A stretch of 64,000 bases of DNA from Mytilus galloprovincialis (Eukaryota > Mollusca > Bivalvia > Mytilida > Mytilidae), in assembly GCF_965363235.1 (NCBI RefSeq), contig NC_134843.1, positions 4,092,001-4,156,000 of the forward strand, written 5' to 3'. Below the pieces are notes generated by a model that was not told the origin of the DNA, did no database searches, and was given only the letters and a program-made list of their open reading frames with translations. The position numbers were made by a program, and so were the translations under genes. Shown here one piece after another: positions 9,605 through 18,772 of this stretch (positions are counted from its first letter, which is position 1; every line of letters begins with the position of its first letter).

Positions 9605-11553
9605 TTAGAGATGGTCATGGTTTGAGCAGGATGATGCTGTATATTTTGTTTCTTTAGAGGATAGTTAATGTTCGGAGGCGGATGGTTGATGTTCGGAGGT
9701 GGTTGGAAGTATATTGGTTGTCCCATTATATGATGTGTTTCTGGTCTTTGAATATTAAGAGGGCCGGTATATTGTGGTAGATGGCCATTTCTAGGTAGTA
9801 TGGGAGTGTTGTGCTCCTCAAAGTTCACATCTGTATCAAGTTGGACGGATGGTTTCGCTATGTTTTGCTGTGGTATATTTACATTTTGGTTTTGACCTGA
9901 TGATGGTGCCTGTGTAGCCTTATGTGGTGATTTATCAAACTTTTCATTTTCAAAGTTAAAATTTCCTTCCATTTTGGATAACTGTGTATCTATTTGACGT
10001 AAAATAAAGTTGGAGACTCTGTCTTGCAGGTTGTTTAATAGGAAATTATTATCCTTTGGGGTACTTCTAACATGTTGATCATCTTGGTTAGTGTGTACTA
10101 TTGTCGGGTTGCTGCTTTCCGTTCTATGTATTAATTGTACATCTTTTCGTAATATCTCGTTTGATCTCTCGAGCTCTTTGATTCTAGTTTCTAATTTATG
10201 TATGTGAGATTGAAACCACGTTCTTTCATTCTTCGTCTCTTCCAACATTCTTTCTCTAAGTTTTACCTCTTCCTCACGCTTACGTAACTTTGTCTCTCTT
10301 TGCCTCAATTCAGCTTGTTTAATTTCCTTTGGATCTACGATGTTCTCTTTCTGTGTTACAGCTGTGTTGTTGCTACTGTATGTATTTTTCACAGTTGTAT
10401 TTTCTTCGTCATCATTCCTTGTAGAATTAACATTTAGCGGAGTAGCTGGAGTACTAATATCAACTACATCTGGTTCATTGGTGTTTGACGAGTCAGTTCT
10501 TTGATCCATATTGCCTATACAGTTGGTACATATGCTTGTATCATCGCTCTCTTTGTTACGTGTAATACACATTTGGTGACAGGGTAAGGTACATACTTCA
10601 CAGTTGATAATGACACCATCTATCTGTAGATTACATATGCAGCAATCCAATTGTAGCTCTTCGTTTAGAATGTCCCTTGCAGAGTGTAAACATTCAATTT
10701 CTGGAGGAGGCTTTAACATCAGATTTTGTATTCTATTTTTACTAACACATGGTTCTGTACATTTTTTACATGTGTAGGCATTGTCACTAGTATTATTTTC
10801 TATTTTGTGAATGTCATCTTCATTTAAATAGTCACATCTGTAGTGAATCCAGTGTTTACCAGTAGTACAAAGAACCCCTCTTGTCTGAACGTTACGTCCG
10901 CATTTTACACATTTAATAGAGATTGTCTCACTGTTTTGTTTAGATATTACAGTATCTTTAATGGTGACTGCAGTATGGGAGGTATTAATGCTAGAGTCCT
11001 GACTGGAGTTTGTTGGCGAGTTCCTCATATTTGATAGTTGTTGCAATTGTTCTTCTAATTGGTTATTGAGTGTTTGAAGATTTACTCGGTTACCATTTAG
11101 GACTACATTTTTGATGGTATTATGTATATTAGGTAGGTCGGTTTTCATGAACCTCTCTGTATCTTTCCCATTGACTAGTAAGCGGCAAGTCGTGTAGTAT
11201 GCTGACAATGTATAGATGTGGGTTTGGTCTATGTACATACGAAATATCATGCTGATAACAAGACCTTTTTTATCCTGGTCTTGTACTGTTTTTACAGTAA
11301 TGTTGTTATTCTCACTGTTGAGTTGTTGATAATAGTATATCAAAGCATTCTTTAATAGTTCGAAGGAAACAGCATCAGCTTCTCCTGTAATACCTCCCCC
11401 TGTAAATTTATAGATGATATTTGCTTGGCGCTTTGCAGCTTGAAGTTTCCGAGCAATCGCCCTATCTAAATTTAGCTCAAAGTCATTGTATCGTAAATTT
11501 TCAGTTCTAGGGTTGGTACTTGTATGTATTCCCTGTTTGCTAATGCTTGTCAT
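9529..11553 (-). CDS. LINE ORF with two PHD-type fingers and coiled coil
   Basis: 674 aa. An N-terminal region of unknown fold (about 20-150) precedes a PHD-type finger at about 215-265 (CVKC, then HWIHYRC, then CKKC) and a second cysteine/histidine cluster at 304-345 (CCIC, CEVC, CHQMC, CTNC). A charged heptad-like coiled coil follows (about 415-475), then a Pro/Asn/Gln-rich tail. This matches a LINE ORF1-type RNA-binding/multimerising protein; PHD fingers are known in CR1-group ORF1s. Its last 76 nt overlap the endonuclease-RT frame in the -1 register. The start at 11553 follows the second hairpin by about 105 nt. Confidence 0.85.
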   Translation of the reverse strand: MTSISKQGIHTSTNPRTENLRYNDFELNLDRAIARKLQAAKRQANIIYKFTGGGITGEADAVSFELLKNALIYYYQQLNSENNNITVKTVQDQDKKGLVISMIFRMYIDQTHIYTLSAYYTTCRLLVNGKDTERFMKTDLPNIHNTIKNVVLNGNRVNLQTLNNQLEEQLQQLSNMRNSPTNSSQDSSINTSHTAVTIKDTVISKQNSETISIKCVKCGRNVQTRGVLCTTGKHWIHYRCDYLNEDDIHKIENNTSDNAYTCKKCTEPCVSKNRIQNLMLKPPPEIECLHSARDILNEELQLDCCICNLQIDGVIINCEVCTLPCHQMCITRNKESDDTSICTNCIGNMDQRTDSSNTNEPDVVDISTPATPLNVNSTRNDDEENTTVKNTYSSNNTAVTQKENIVDPKEIKQAELRQRETKLRKREEEVKLRERMLEETKNERTWFQSHIHKLETRIKELERSNEILRKDVQLIHRTESSNPTIVHTNQDDQHVRSTPKDNNFLLNNLQDRVSNFILRQIDTQLSKMEGNFNFENEKFDKSPHKATQAPSSGQNQNVNIPQQNIAKPSVQLDTDVNFEEHNTPILPRNGHLPQYTGPLNIQRPETHHIMGQPIYFQPPPNINHPPPNINYPLKKQNIQHHPAQTMTISNASQDYLTTTTNSFLELNRMVNRLT
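9562..9568 (-). promoter_or_regulatory. Putative -1 frameshift heptamer T TTT TTA
   Basis: In the PHD ORF the codons are TCT TTT TTA GAG, so T TTT TTA sits in exactly the register needed for -1 slippage. Slippage continues as AGA GTT GAA in the endonuclease-RT frame, 31 nt before the PHD stop (9529-9531). T TTT TTA is a classic slippery sequence. I see no strong downstream stem by eye, only short TGAC/GTCA pairings. Confidence 0.7.
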
Positions 11554-11658
11554 GATGTATCAAGGTTATTATTTACCTTTAGTTGAGTAGTTGCTTAAAG
11601 AATATCGTGTCGGGTTATTATTTATTCACTTTTAGTTGTAATCAGAACTATATTTTAA

Positions 11659-11688
11659 CAGCGTGGCTTGGATATCCCATGCCTTCTG
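11659..11688 (-). ncRNA. Conserved hairpin core, copy 1 (before PHD ORF)
   Basis: On the minus strand the 30-nt core is CAGAA, GGCATGGGATATCCAAGCC, ACGCTG. GGC/GCC and TGG/CCA pair around a GATAT loop with an A-A mismatch, and CAG/CTG closes it. Flanks extend the stem (AACAG/CTGTT, then CTATA/TATAG). It lies 30 nt after the SGNH stop and about 105 nt before the PHD start. Possible roles are internal translation start, RNA packaging or processing. Confidence 0.7.
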
Positions 11689-11717
11689 TTTTTATAGTCT
11701 GCTTTACAACTATGATA

Positions 11718-12521
11718 TTAATACCAACAGTCTTTCTGTATTAAGTCTGAAATTTGACCAAGCCAGGCTTTAGCGAGTAGTCTTTTTGGATGTATACCAT
11801 CAGAATATAAATTGTAGTTTATGTATTTTTCAGTCGGTTTACTTTTCCCTCTTGACCTTTGTCGCCTACTTTGTAGATGGATAGAGAAGCAGGGAGATTT
11901 TGTTCCGAGAGTACTATTCAAATATTTAATACCGTCGTTGACTTTGACTATTTGTTGTTGAAGTTGTGTTTCTTGTTCTGTATATTTATCTATAATATCT
12001 GATTGTGCCACTAAGTCGGTGTGATTGTTATTGCCGTCCTTGTGGTTGTTTTGTTTTTTATTGTTGATCTTTGAGGCTATTTTCTGATTATATTTAATGA
12101 TGGAATATGGTGGTATTTCAAGTATTGTGATCTTGGAATGTGGATATTTCTTTACAATATCAATGCACTCATGAAATTTGTCTAAGATGAGTTGAACTGT
12201 ATCATCACTTGTAGATCTTAGAGAGATGTAACCATTCTTGTCCCTTGTAGTGAGGTTACAGGTACCTGACCATATGTATATACTGATATCACCGACTTGT
12301 TTGACTTTGTTGTTTATATTTGTTTTAAGCCACTTTAATTGATCTTGGATAGTCGTGCCTGATTTACACTGCCAGTGTATATTTTTGTCAAGTGAATGTA
12401 CAACCTGATCTCTTAAGTATGAACCTTTGCTGTCAGATATAATGATTGGTGCTAAATGTTGTGTACCAGTTAGAGGTTTGCGTGGAATTTGTAAGTATTT
12501 AATCAATTTTGCCTCGGTCAT
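11718..12521 (-). CDS. LINE ORF: SGNH/GDSL-type hydrolase
   Basis: 267 aa. Block I is APIIISDSKGSYL with the candidate nucleophile Ser31. A GTCN segment (about 87-90) fits the oxyanion-hole block. Near the end SDGIHPKRLLAKAW (Asp241, His244) matches the SGNH Asp-x-x-His block. This resembles the esterase domain known in CR1-group LINE ORF1s, but here it is a separate ORF and comes first. The middle is Lys/Asn/Gln-rich. The ATG at 12521 lies about 220 nt after the first hairpin. Its role in retrotransposition is unknown; lipid or membrane interaction has been suggested for such domains. Confidence 0.8.
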   Translation of the reverse strand: MTEAKLIKYLQIPRKPLTGTQHLAPIIISDSKGSYLRDQVVHSLDKNIHWQCKSGTTIQDQLKWLKTNINNKVKQVGDISIYIWSGTCNLTTRDKNGYISLRSTSDDTVQLILDKFHECIDIVKKYPHSKITILEIPPYSIIKYNQKIASKINNKKQNNHKDGNNNHTDLVAQSDIIDKYTEQETQLQQQIVKVNDGIKYLNSTLGTKSPCFSIHLQSRRQRSRGKSKPTEKYINYNLYSDGIHPKRLLAKAWLGQISDLIQKDCWY

Positions 12522-12743
12522 GAATGGTTGATAAGATATAGTATATTGCTAGTGTGCGTTAGTGGATAAGTAGTTGGTTTATACAAGCTAAGCAGTTATC
12601 TATGCAGTATATATATATATAGTCTAAGTAAGCTGTGCCACTACTAAGCTTCTATATAAAAATAATAAATGATTTGTCTAAGTTGTTTCACACTTTCAAG
12701 ATAAAAAGTTCAGAGTTCGTATGTAAATAGTACCATCAGCAAG

Positions 12744-12773
12744 CAGCGTGGCTTGGATATCCCATGCCTTCTG
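12744..12773 (-). ncRNA. Conserved hairpin core, copy 2 (LINE leader before SGNH ORF)
   Basis: Identical over 30 nt to the core at 11659-11688. Its flanks are unrelated to those of copy 1 but are again complementary to each other: on the minus strand AATAGTACATCAACAG before and CTTGCTGATGGTACTATT after. Two identical loops on different self-complementary arms suggest the structure is under selection. Confidence 0.7.
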
Positions 12774-13195
12774 CTGTTGATGTACTATTACAGCGTTAAA
12801 AATATTTTATGACTCAAGTTTATTCCAGATAATATACTAAAATGAATAAAATCGTGTTGTGGTTGATCACTGTGCTAGGATATTTATTTACACACGGTCC
12901 TTCACAGCTCGGAAATATTCACGTAATGAGTAAAAAGTTAAAAGTACAGGATGATTATAATCAAATAATATATATTTAATCTTTCCTTCGAAATTAGTTC
13001 ATGAATATAGGTTGCTAGTGATGTATCATAAAATTTCTTAAAAAGTTTGTTGAATTTTCAAAATGGCTGCCACATGTGTTTCACTTTCTCGGATAAAAAG
13101 TTCTCAATAAAAGGTAAAATTCGTTTTCACCGTTGTTCAGAAATGAATATTTAGGTGTATGCAGGGTCACTCATGACATAAAAGTATATTCTGCA

Positions 13196-13212
13196 ACTGT
13201 TGTCTGTAGATA
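13196..13212. repeat. Subterminal inverted 17-mer of the LINE (5' partner)
   Basis: ACTGTTGTCTGTAGATA, the reverse complement of 5861-5877. It lies in the LINE leader upstream of the first hairpin. The leader (12774-13277) has no other feature I can name. Confidence 0.6.
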
Positions 13213-13440
13213 AAAGTTGATAAAAGTAGAATTTTCCACCACCATATAAAAACACGTCCGTCACCATGAAATCTCGCGCAATTAACTAGGTGATTAAAAA
13301 TTACATCCATGAGATGTACTCACCTACGTCATAGTTCACCTGTGTAACATACACTAGCTTTAGTTTTAATTTGTCGTTTAATTGAATAATTTCAATTAAG
13401 TGAACAAAAAACTGAATTTATTCCAGGGGTGGTGGTGGAT

Positions 13441-13567
13441 TGTGGTAAGTATATTTAACCCTATAAATTCATATAAAATCTCTTCTTGAGATTTCAAAAA
13501 TTACCATTTTATATGAATTTGGTTAAATATACTTACCATGAAATTACATTTATATTATATAGAATAT
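13441..13567. repeat. Head-to-head pair of transposon tips inside the large transposon
   Basis: The left arm (13441-13505) is the exact reverse complement of the 65 bp at 5681-5745, including the outer AAATCTCAAGAAGAG flank. The right arm repeats the TTTATATGAATTTGG, ATACTTACC and ATATTATATAGAATAT tip in the forward sense. The whole forms an imperfect palindrome around about 26 bp, as if tips of two related elements meet. A small perfect hairpin (TTAATTGAA/TTCAATTAA) lies at about 13379-13400. Confidence 0.6.
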
Positions 13568-16249
13568 TTACTGATTAACAAGCAGTATTTCATTTGGTGG
13601 AGGATAAATTCTCTCACACACATACAATTTCAACATATAAAAAATTATGTGAAATTTTTAAAAAAATAACTCCATTAAATTTTGTAAATACGGATATTAG
13701 TAAAAACCGAAATTACTGAATTTATTATACAATGAAGCTATGCTGCATAACTATATGTATCAATGGCAAACTTTGCAGATTGTATAAATACAAGTATGCA
13801 AAATTAATAGACTTGATGTAGAGTTGTCTCAATGGCACTCACATGTATATATACCCCATCTTTCTATATCTGATGAATAAATAATCTGCAGGTCAGTATA
13901 GAAATAATTATATTAAAGCTCCTTCATTATGAGCTAAATGTGTTGTAATATTTATGCAACAGTAAGTAAGCATTTATTTCTGAATAGGTTGTTCTTGTTG
14001 CTTGTACAAATCGACAAGAACTAATCCAACCTTAATTTCATTACTTTCCACTTTGAAACTTAAGTTTATTTGGAAACATTATTACCTTTCTTTAACTTTC
14101 CATTGTTTTCTCTATGTTAATATAATAACAGATAATATATGATTGCTGTCATCTTTTGATAACCTGATCAATATCACATCTTTGGAAATAAATTCTTTTC
14201 TACTTAATTAAAGAATTATAATCAATTAAAATATACTTTGTAAATAGGTGTCCTTAATACAATCAAAGTTTATTAAAGACTCAAACCAAAGTTGTTTCAT
14301 GATTATGCTAAATCTGGATTAATCTTTAAACTTTTTTAAAGTTATAGTCCCTGAGAATTTGCTTCTCTGCTAGATATACTACTTTTAATATTTTATAGAT
14401 TTAGAATAAAATATTTTCATCAAGAGAAGTCTTGTACTATTGTATAATGACAATTCTGTAAACTGACTAAATTTAAAAAATCTGATAAAATTTCTATGAG
14501 TGGTAGAACCTTTGAATACAATGTCTACCATTTCAACCATGACCAATATTTTTGTTTTGTATTGGACTACTCAAGTGTAAAAATACAGAAATGGACAAAT
14601 CAGTGGAAAAGTTTCAGTATACATGTTTCCATTGATATAACTGCTTCCACAGAACATTTGGATGTTGAGCTGAATTAAAGCCATGATTGTTGTCCTTATA
14701 AGTCCAAAAAGAATGCTAACAGATGATTTTCTCCAGCTATGAAAAATCTGTCTAAAATAAAATGTTTTGATATTTCTAATTAACATTTGACAACGGTTAA
14801 CTTTCTAGAATATCTTGCCATGTACAGTTCCAAATTTAAAGAAAACAAAAATTTGACATAATGAACAACTCTTGTATGTTGCTCTTGATAATTGTTTATA
14901 TTAATTTCAGAAATTATTTCGCTATCAGAAATACTAAAATGCAACTTGTCAAATATAGTTCTATAGTTGTATTTAAAGAAAAACACTTGTTTGGCAATAT
15001 GGAAAACACTTGTACTAACTTGCAGTATCCTTAAGTGTTCTTAGTTATTTCAGAAATTGTTTCACTATCAAAAATGCTCATTTTATTTCTGTCTTGGTTC
15101 ACCTCATCTGAATCCTATACATTCTGATATGATTCAATATATATCAACCAAACAGCTTTTGGTAGTATTTTGTGACTTCAACCCAGTCATTTGGTTAACT
15201 TAGTCACTCAGAAGAATTTTGCATTTGTCCCCAGATTTGGCAAAAACAAAATTAATGTGATTTAAATAATCACATCTTTCAAAACAAAATTGAATCAAAA
15301 TTCAAAGTAATTGTTTAAAATAAACACATTTCAATTTTGTGTAGCATATTCTTGCATAAGATACTAACTCTATGCTATATATTTATATTATTCTGGCTGG
15401 TAATATGGAAATTGAAAAGTGAATAATTACCATCAATTCCGAGGTTAAAATCACATGCATTCGGAAAACCTTCCTGCATATAGATAATACACAACTTGAC
15501 TTTGACCAGACTAGATTTTTGCAACTTTATGCTTATAATGAGCTAAAATAAAAAATAAACAGTGACATTTTAATATTTAGGTATAATATTAAGAAAATGT
15601 CTCGCATTTGATTTGATATAATCATGGAATTATCATACTATATTTTACTTCCATTTACTATTCTTAGACTATTGAAAGCTATTTGCTAACTATTAATCAG
15701 TCTTTTAAATAAATTGCTTTTCCTACATTTTGCTGTTAGATTAACTGCTTCTACACTGGTGCTAAAATTTGAGAACCAATTGAAATGTATATATATTATA
15801 TGTTTATATTGGTACATCATGTGTTACTCCAAAAAAAACCTCTTCTTTTTTTTCTGCATCTCGTAAAGACTGACTAAATAAAAGGTTTATATAAAGAGCT
15901 GTATAATAGATAGTTTCAAATCTTGAGAACTACTTCAATTTCCTAGACCATGTCTAGCATTTTAAATAAATCCTGCATCCACAATGCTTTAAATCTTATT
16001 TATTTATTTACCAATATTTTACTAATTTTTTTACAAGATCTAAATTAATGATAATCTTGTTTCTATAAATCAGCATATTTGAGTCCTCTATACTTCAGAA
16101 TTCTGAATCAATATTTAACTCTAGGAAAAACAATGTGTAGCCATTGCATAAACTGTTGGGTTCTACCAATCTCACATTAAGAATAAAACAGACCCAATGA
16201 ATGAATCCTATGTTTCTTGTATGAAACATGTCAACATTAATCAAATAGA
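13568..16249. other. Gene-free interior of the large transposon
   Basis: About 2.7 kb of AT-rich DNA. The only frames, near 14496-14986, are short, overlapping and without recognisable motifs. I see no transposase, repeat array or RNA gene in it. Confidence 0.6.
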
Positions 16250-16850
16250 CTTGGGCAAAATCCCTATTCTATTTTAAGTCTATAGTGATCCATTGAGCAC
16301 ATTTTATTTTCAATAAATATGGTTTATGTTCCCTGAATGGAAGGTTAACCAAAAAAAACATCATCAGTTGTGGGCAAAATCCCTATTCTGATTGTGATGT
16401 ATTTATCAACTGTTCAAACAGTATCACTGTTGGTCTACGCTCCCTGTATGGAACGTTTTCCAAATAAAACAATCAGAAATGGGCAGATTCCCTTTTCTGA
16501 TTGAAATTTATTGAACCAATTGAGGTTCTAGTCACAATAGTGGTATACGCTCCCATACGGACGTTATCCACATTAAAATAATCAGATCTGGTCAAAATAC
16601 CTATTCTGATTTAATAGTTATGTGTTTACACAGTCTCGTGTACCAGGTGTACACGTAACAGACTGCAAATTGTAAACAATCGAACCAATTGAGGTTCTAG
16701 TGACAATAGTGGTATACGCTCCCATACGGACGTTTTCCACATGAAAAACAATCAGATCTGGTCAAAATACCAATTCTGATTTTAATATAGTGATGTGTTT
16801 ACACAGTCTCGTGTACATACTGCAAATTGTAAACAATCGACTTTATCCAA
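16250..16850 (+). repeat. Degenerate tandem array in the transposon
   Basis: Units carry a 'TATTCTGAT' block (GGGCAAAATCCCTATTCT, later GGTCAAAATACCTATTCTG) plus a 'CGCTCCCATACGGACGTT' block at spacings of about 110-180 bp. The last two units (about 16505-16665 and 16683-16845) are the best preserved, sharing AACCAATTGAGGTTCTAG, TTTACACAGTCTCGTGTA and TGCAAATTGTAAACAATCG. Units decay leftwards. Confidence 0.75.
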
Positions 16851-16929
16851 ACTTTACACTCGACCCGTTTCGTAGCATTGCTCTAATGCAGTGAAAAATC
16901 CGGTCAGCTGAGCGTGAAAAAAGAAATAA

Positions 16930-18496
16930 ACATCCGTTTAAAAATATATGGGTCATTTTCAAAAAATGTCGAATTTTGAAATTGAAAAAATTATTAAAAG
17001 ATACTTATTTAAACAACCCTCTACATAAGCAAATCAAAACAAACAGTACTTTAAGAACAACATATTAAAAGATGCAATCTTAATGATGTCATACAAAAAT
17101 ATGTTGAAACATTTTTTGATCGGTGGTACATTATTTTGTCTATCCTGTTACCATTTTCAAAAGAAATTTTGGGTTATTAAGAAAAGGTTTAGATAAAATG
17201 TTAAGCTTGTTTTACGTAGACAATTAGATGGTTTTCAAGAGAATAAACTTCTATATATATTCATTCTGTAATATAATAGATTATTTGCCAATTTAACAGG
17301 TTGTACTGAAAAATGCCTCTAAAAATTGGTTTTCAAAGGTTGTAAAAATTACCACCAGTAATGCAAGTCTAAGATAGCAATTTATATTGTTCGGCATTTT
17401 TTCACCCTTTCAAATAAACCCAACATCAAGTAAATCCCTCATAAGTTAGTTTACTTTTCTCTATATTTCATTGGTAACAGGAACGTACGTTTCTGATATA
17501 TTACTATATAAAAGTCTATCCTGTTACCTTTTTGTCTATCCTGTTACCGATATCAGTATTGCACCTGCGAATGCTTAATTGGGAAGATTAATACGTTATA
17601 ACCTTAAGATGACTTCAAACAACGAAATATTTCATTCGTTTTGCACCTATATGTTAAGATAAAAAAATTAACGACGTTTTTGTCTACAATTGTCTATCCT
17701 GTTACTGTAACCATAGCAACCATAGTAACAGGATAGACATAACAGGATAGACAAATTTCTTCGTTTTTGATTGCTGTTGTGACGTAACTACTCCCTTTGA
17801 TGAAGTGATTATGTTTTTCTATTGTGAATTTGGTTTCCAACACGTTATTGCACTTTTTACAAGTATACTGTTGGTGTATTTAATCAAAATTGGTGGTAAC
17901 AGCATAGACATGAAAAAAAGTACGCTATATTTTTTTCACTAAATGTCTTGAAATTTCTTTTCTCTACACTTTCGTTCAAGAAAAGAGGCGTTTTAAATGT
18001 AAAGATTACTTTGCACTTTTGAGATCAACACCGACTGATTCAATATTCATAGGGAGAATAATTTCACGGCTGATTTAAGTAGCGGTAACAGGAAAGACAT
18101 GAACCTCCTGTACGCAGATTCAATTTAGTTTGTAGATAATATGTTACATACAATGATAATGAAGCTACGATTTTTCGTTAGAGTAATATTAAACGTTCTT
18201 AAAAAGTCCCTTTTGCAGATATCAAGGCGATCAGAAAATCGCAAAAAAATCATTTGAAATGTGTTTTTCTGACACTGTACGCAGACAAATACCCCCTAAA
18301 TGGGTCTTAAATGCAGTTTAATCTTATCAAAATAGATGTAAGGTGTGTTTATTATTAATGTTCTGAATCACAAATCCGACAAGCTTTCATTTAAACCATT
18401 ACGACTGAAATTTCCATTAGAAATAAAAAAGTTAGCATGGGTGTACTGAAAATTCGACATTTTTTGAAAACGACCCATATCTTTTTAAAAACGTAG
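16930..18496. repeat. Foldback with eight convergent GTCTATCCTGTTAC motifs
   Basis: The ends are inverted complements: ATGGGTCATTTTCAAAAAAT then GTCGAATTTT at 16947, against AAAATTCGAC then ATTTTTTGAAAACGACCCAT at 18448-18480. Inside, GTCTATCCTGTTAC occurs forward at 17138, 17514, 17534 and 17692, and reversed (GTAACAGGATAGAC or one-base variants) at 17725, 17740, 17895 and 18084. All motifs point towards about 17715. No ORF is present. The pattern would suit protein-binding sites. Confidence 0.75.
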
Positions 18497-18738
18497 CACT
18501 CACGTAACATGTCCGATTTTGACAGCTAAATTCTGCCTTTCCTCGGACCCGATTTAATGTTTGAAAATGGCGGCTAAACAAAGGTCATTTTCTATGTCGT
18601 CGTATTTCCAGACTCGTAAGCTGTAAAAATGACGAAAACGTGCATATCAGAAACTTGGCAGAAGCGCTGTATTCTGATTCACATTAAATTAATCGTATAC
18701 CGATATTCCGAAAACAAATAATGTCTTTTATAAAACAT

Positions 18739-18772
18739 AAGGATTTTCAACAGTAAACTGTTAAAAATCCTT
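18739..18772. repeat. Perfect-arm hairpin inside the right transposon end
   Basis: AAGGATTTT and AACAGT on the left pair with ACTGTT and AAAATCCTT on the right around AA, with single-base bulges. It lies just inside the right inverted terminus. The stretch 18989-20105, outside the transposon, is AT-rich and I see no feature in it. Confidence 0.6.

Larger units (their letters stand above)
5801..13277 (-). mobile_element. CR1-group-like LINE with three reading frames
   Basis: Read on the minus strand: 5' leader (13277-12522), SGNH ORF, PHD ORF, endonuclease-RT frame, and a short 3' region (6034-5801). The borders come from the interrupted transposon terminus: left host sequence ends TGTTCTCATC at 5800 and resumes GCAATTAAC at 13278. 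TCTCATC on one side and TCTCGC on the other may be an imperfect target duplication. There is no clear A-tail. SGNH and PHD domains are known in CR1-group ORF1 proteins; here they sit in separate ORFs. All three long frames are open, so the copy looks recent. Clade assignment is from domain content, not a tree. Confidence 0.75.

Noticed and set aside
12744-12773. Self-cleaving ribozyme identity for the LINE hairpins
   Set aside because: I looked for hammerhead (CUGAUGA/GAAA) and HDV-like cores and found neither, so I leave the role open.
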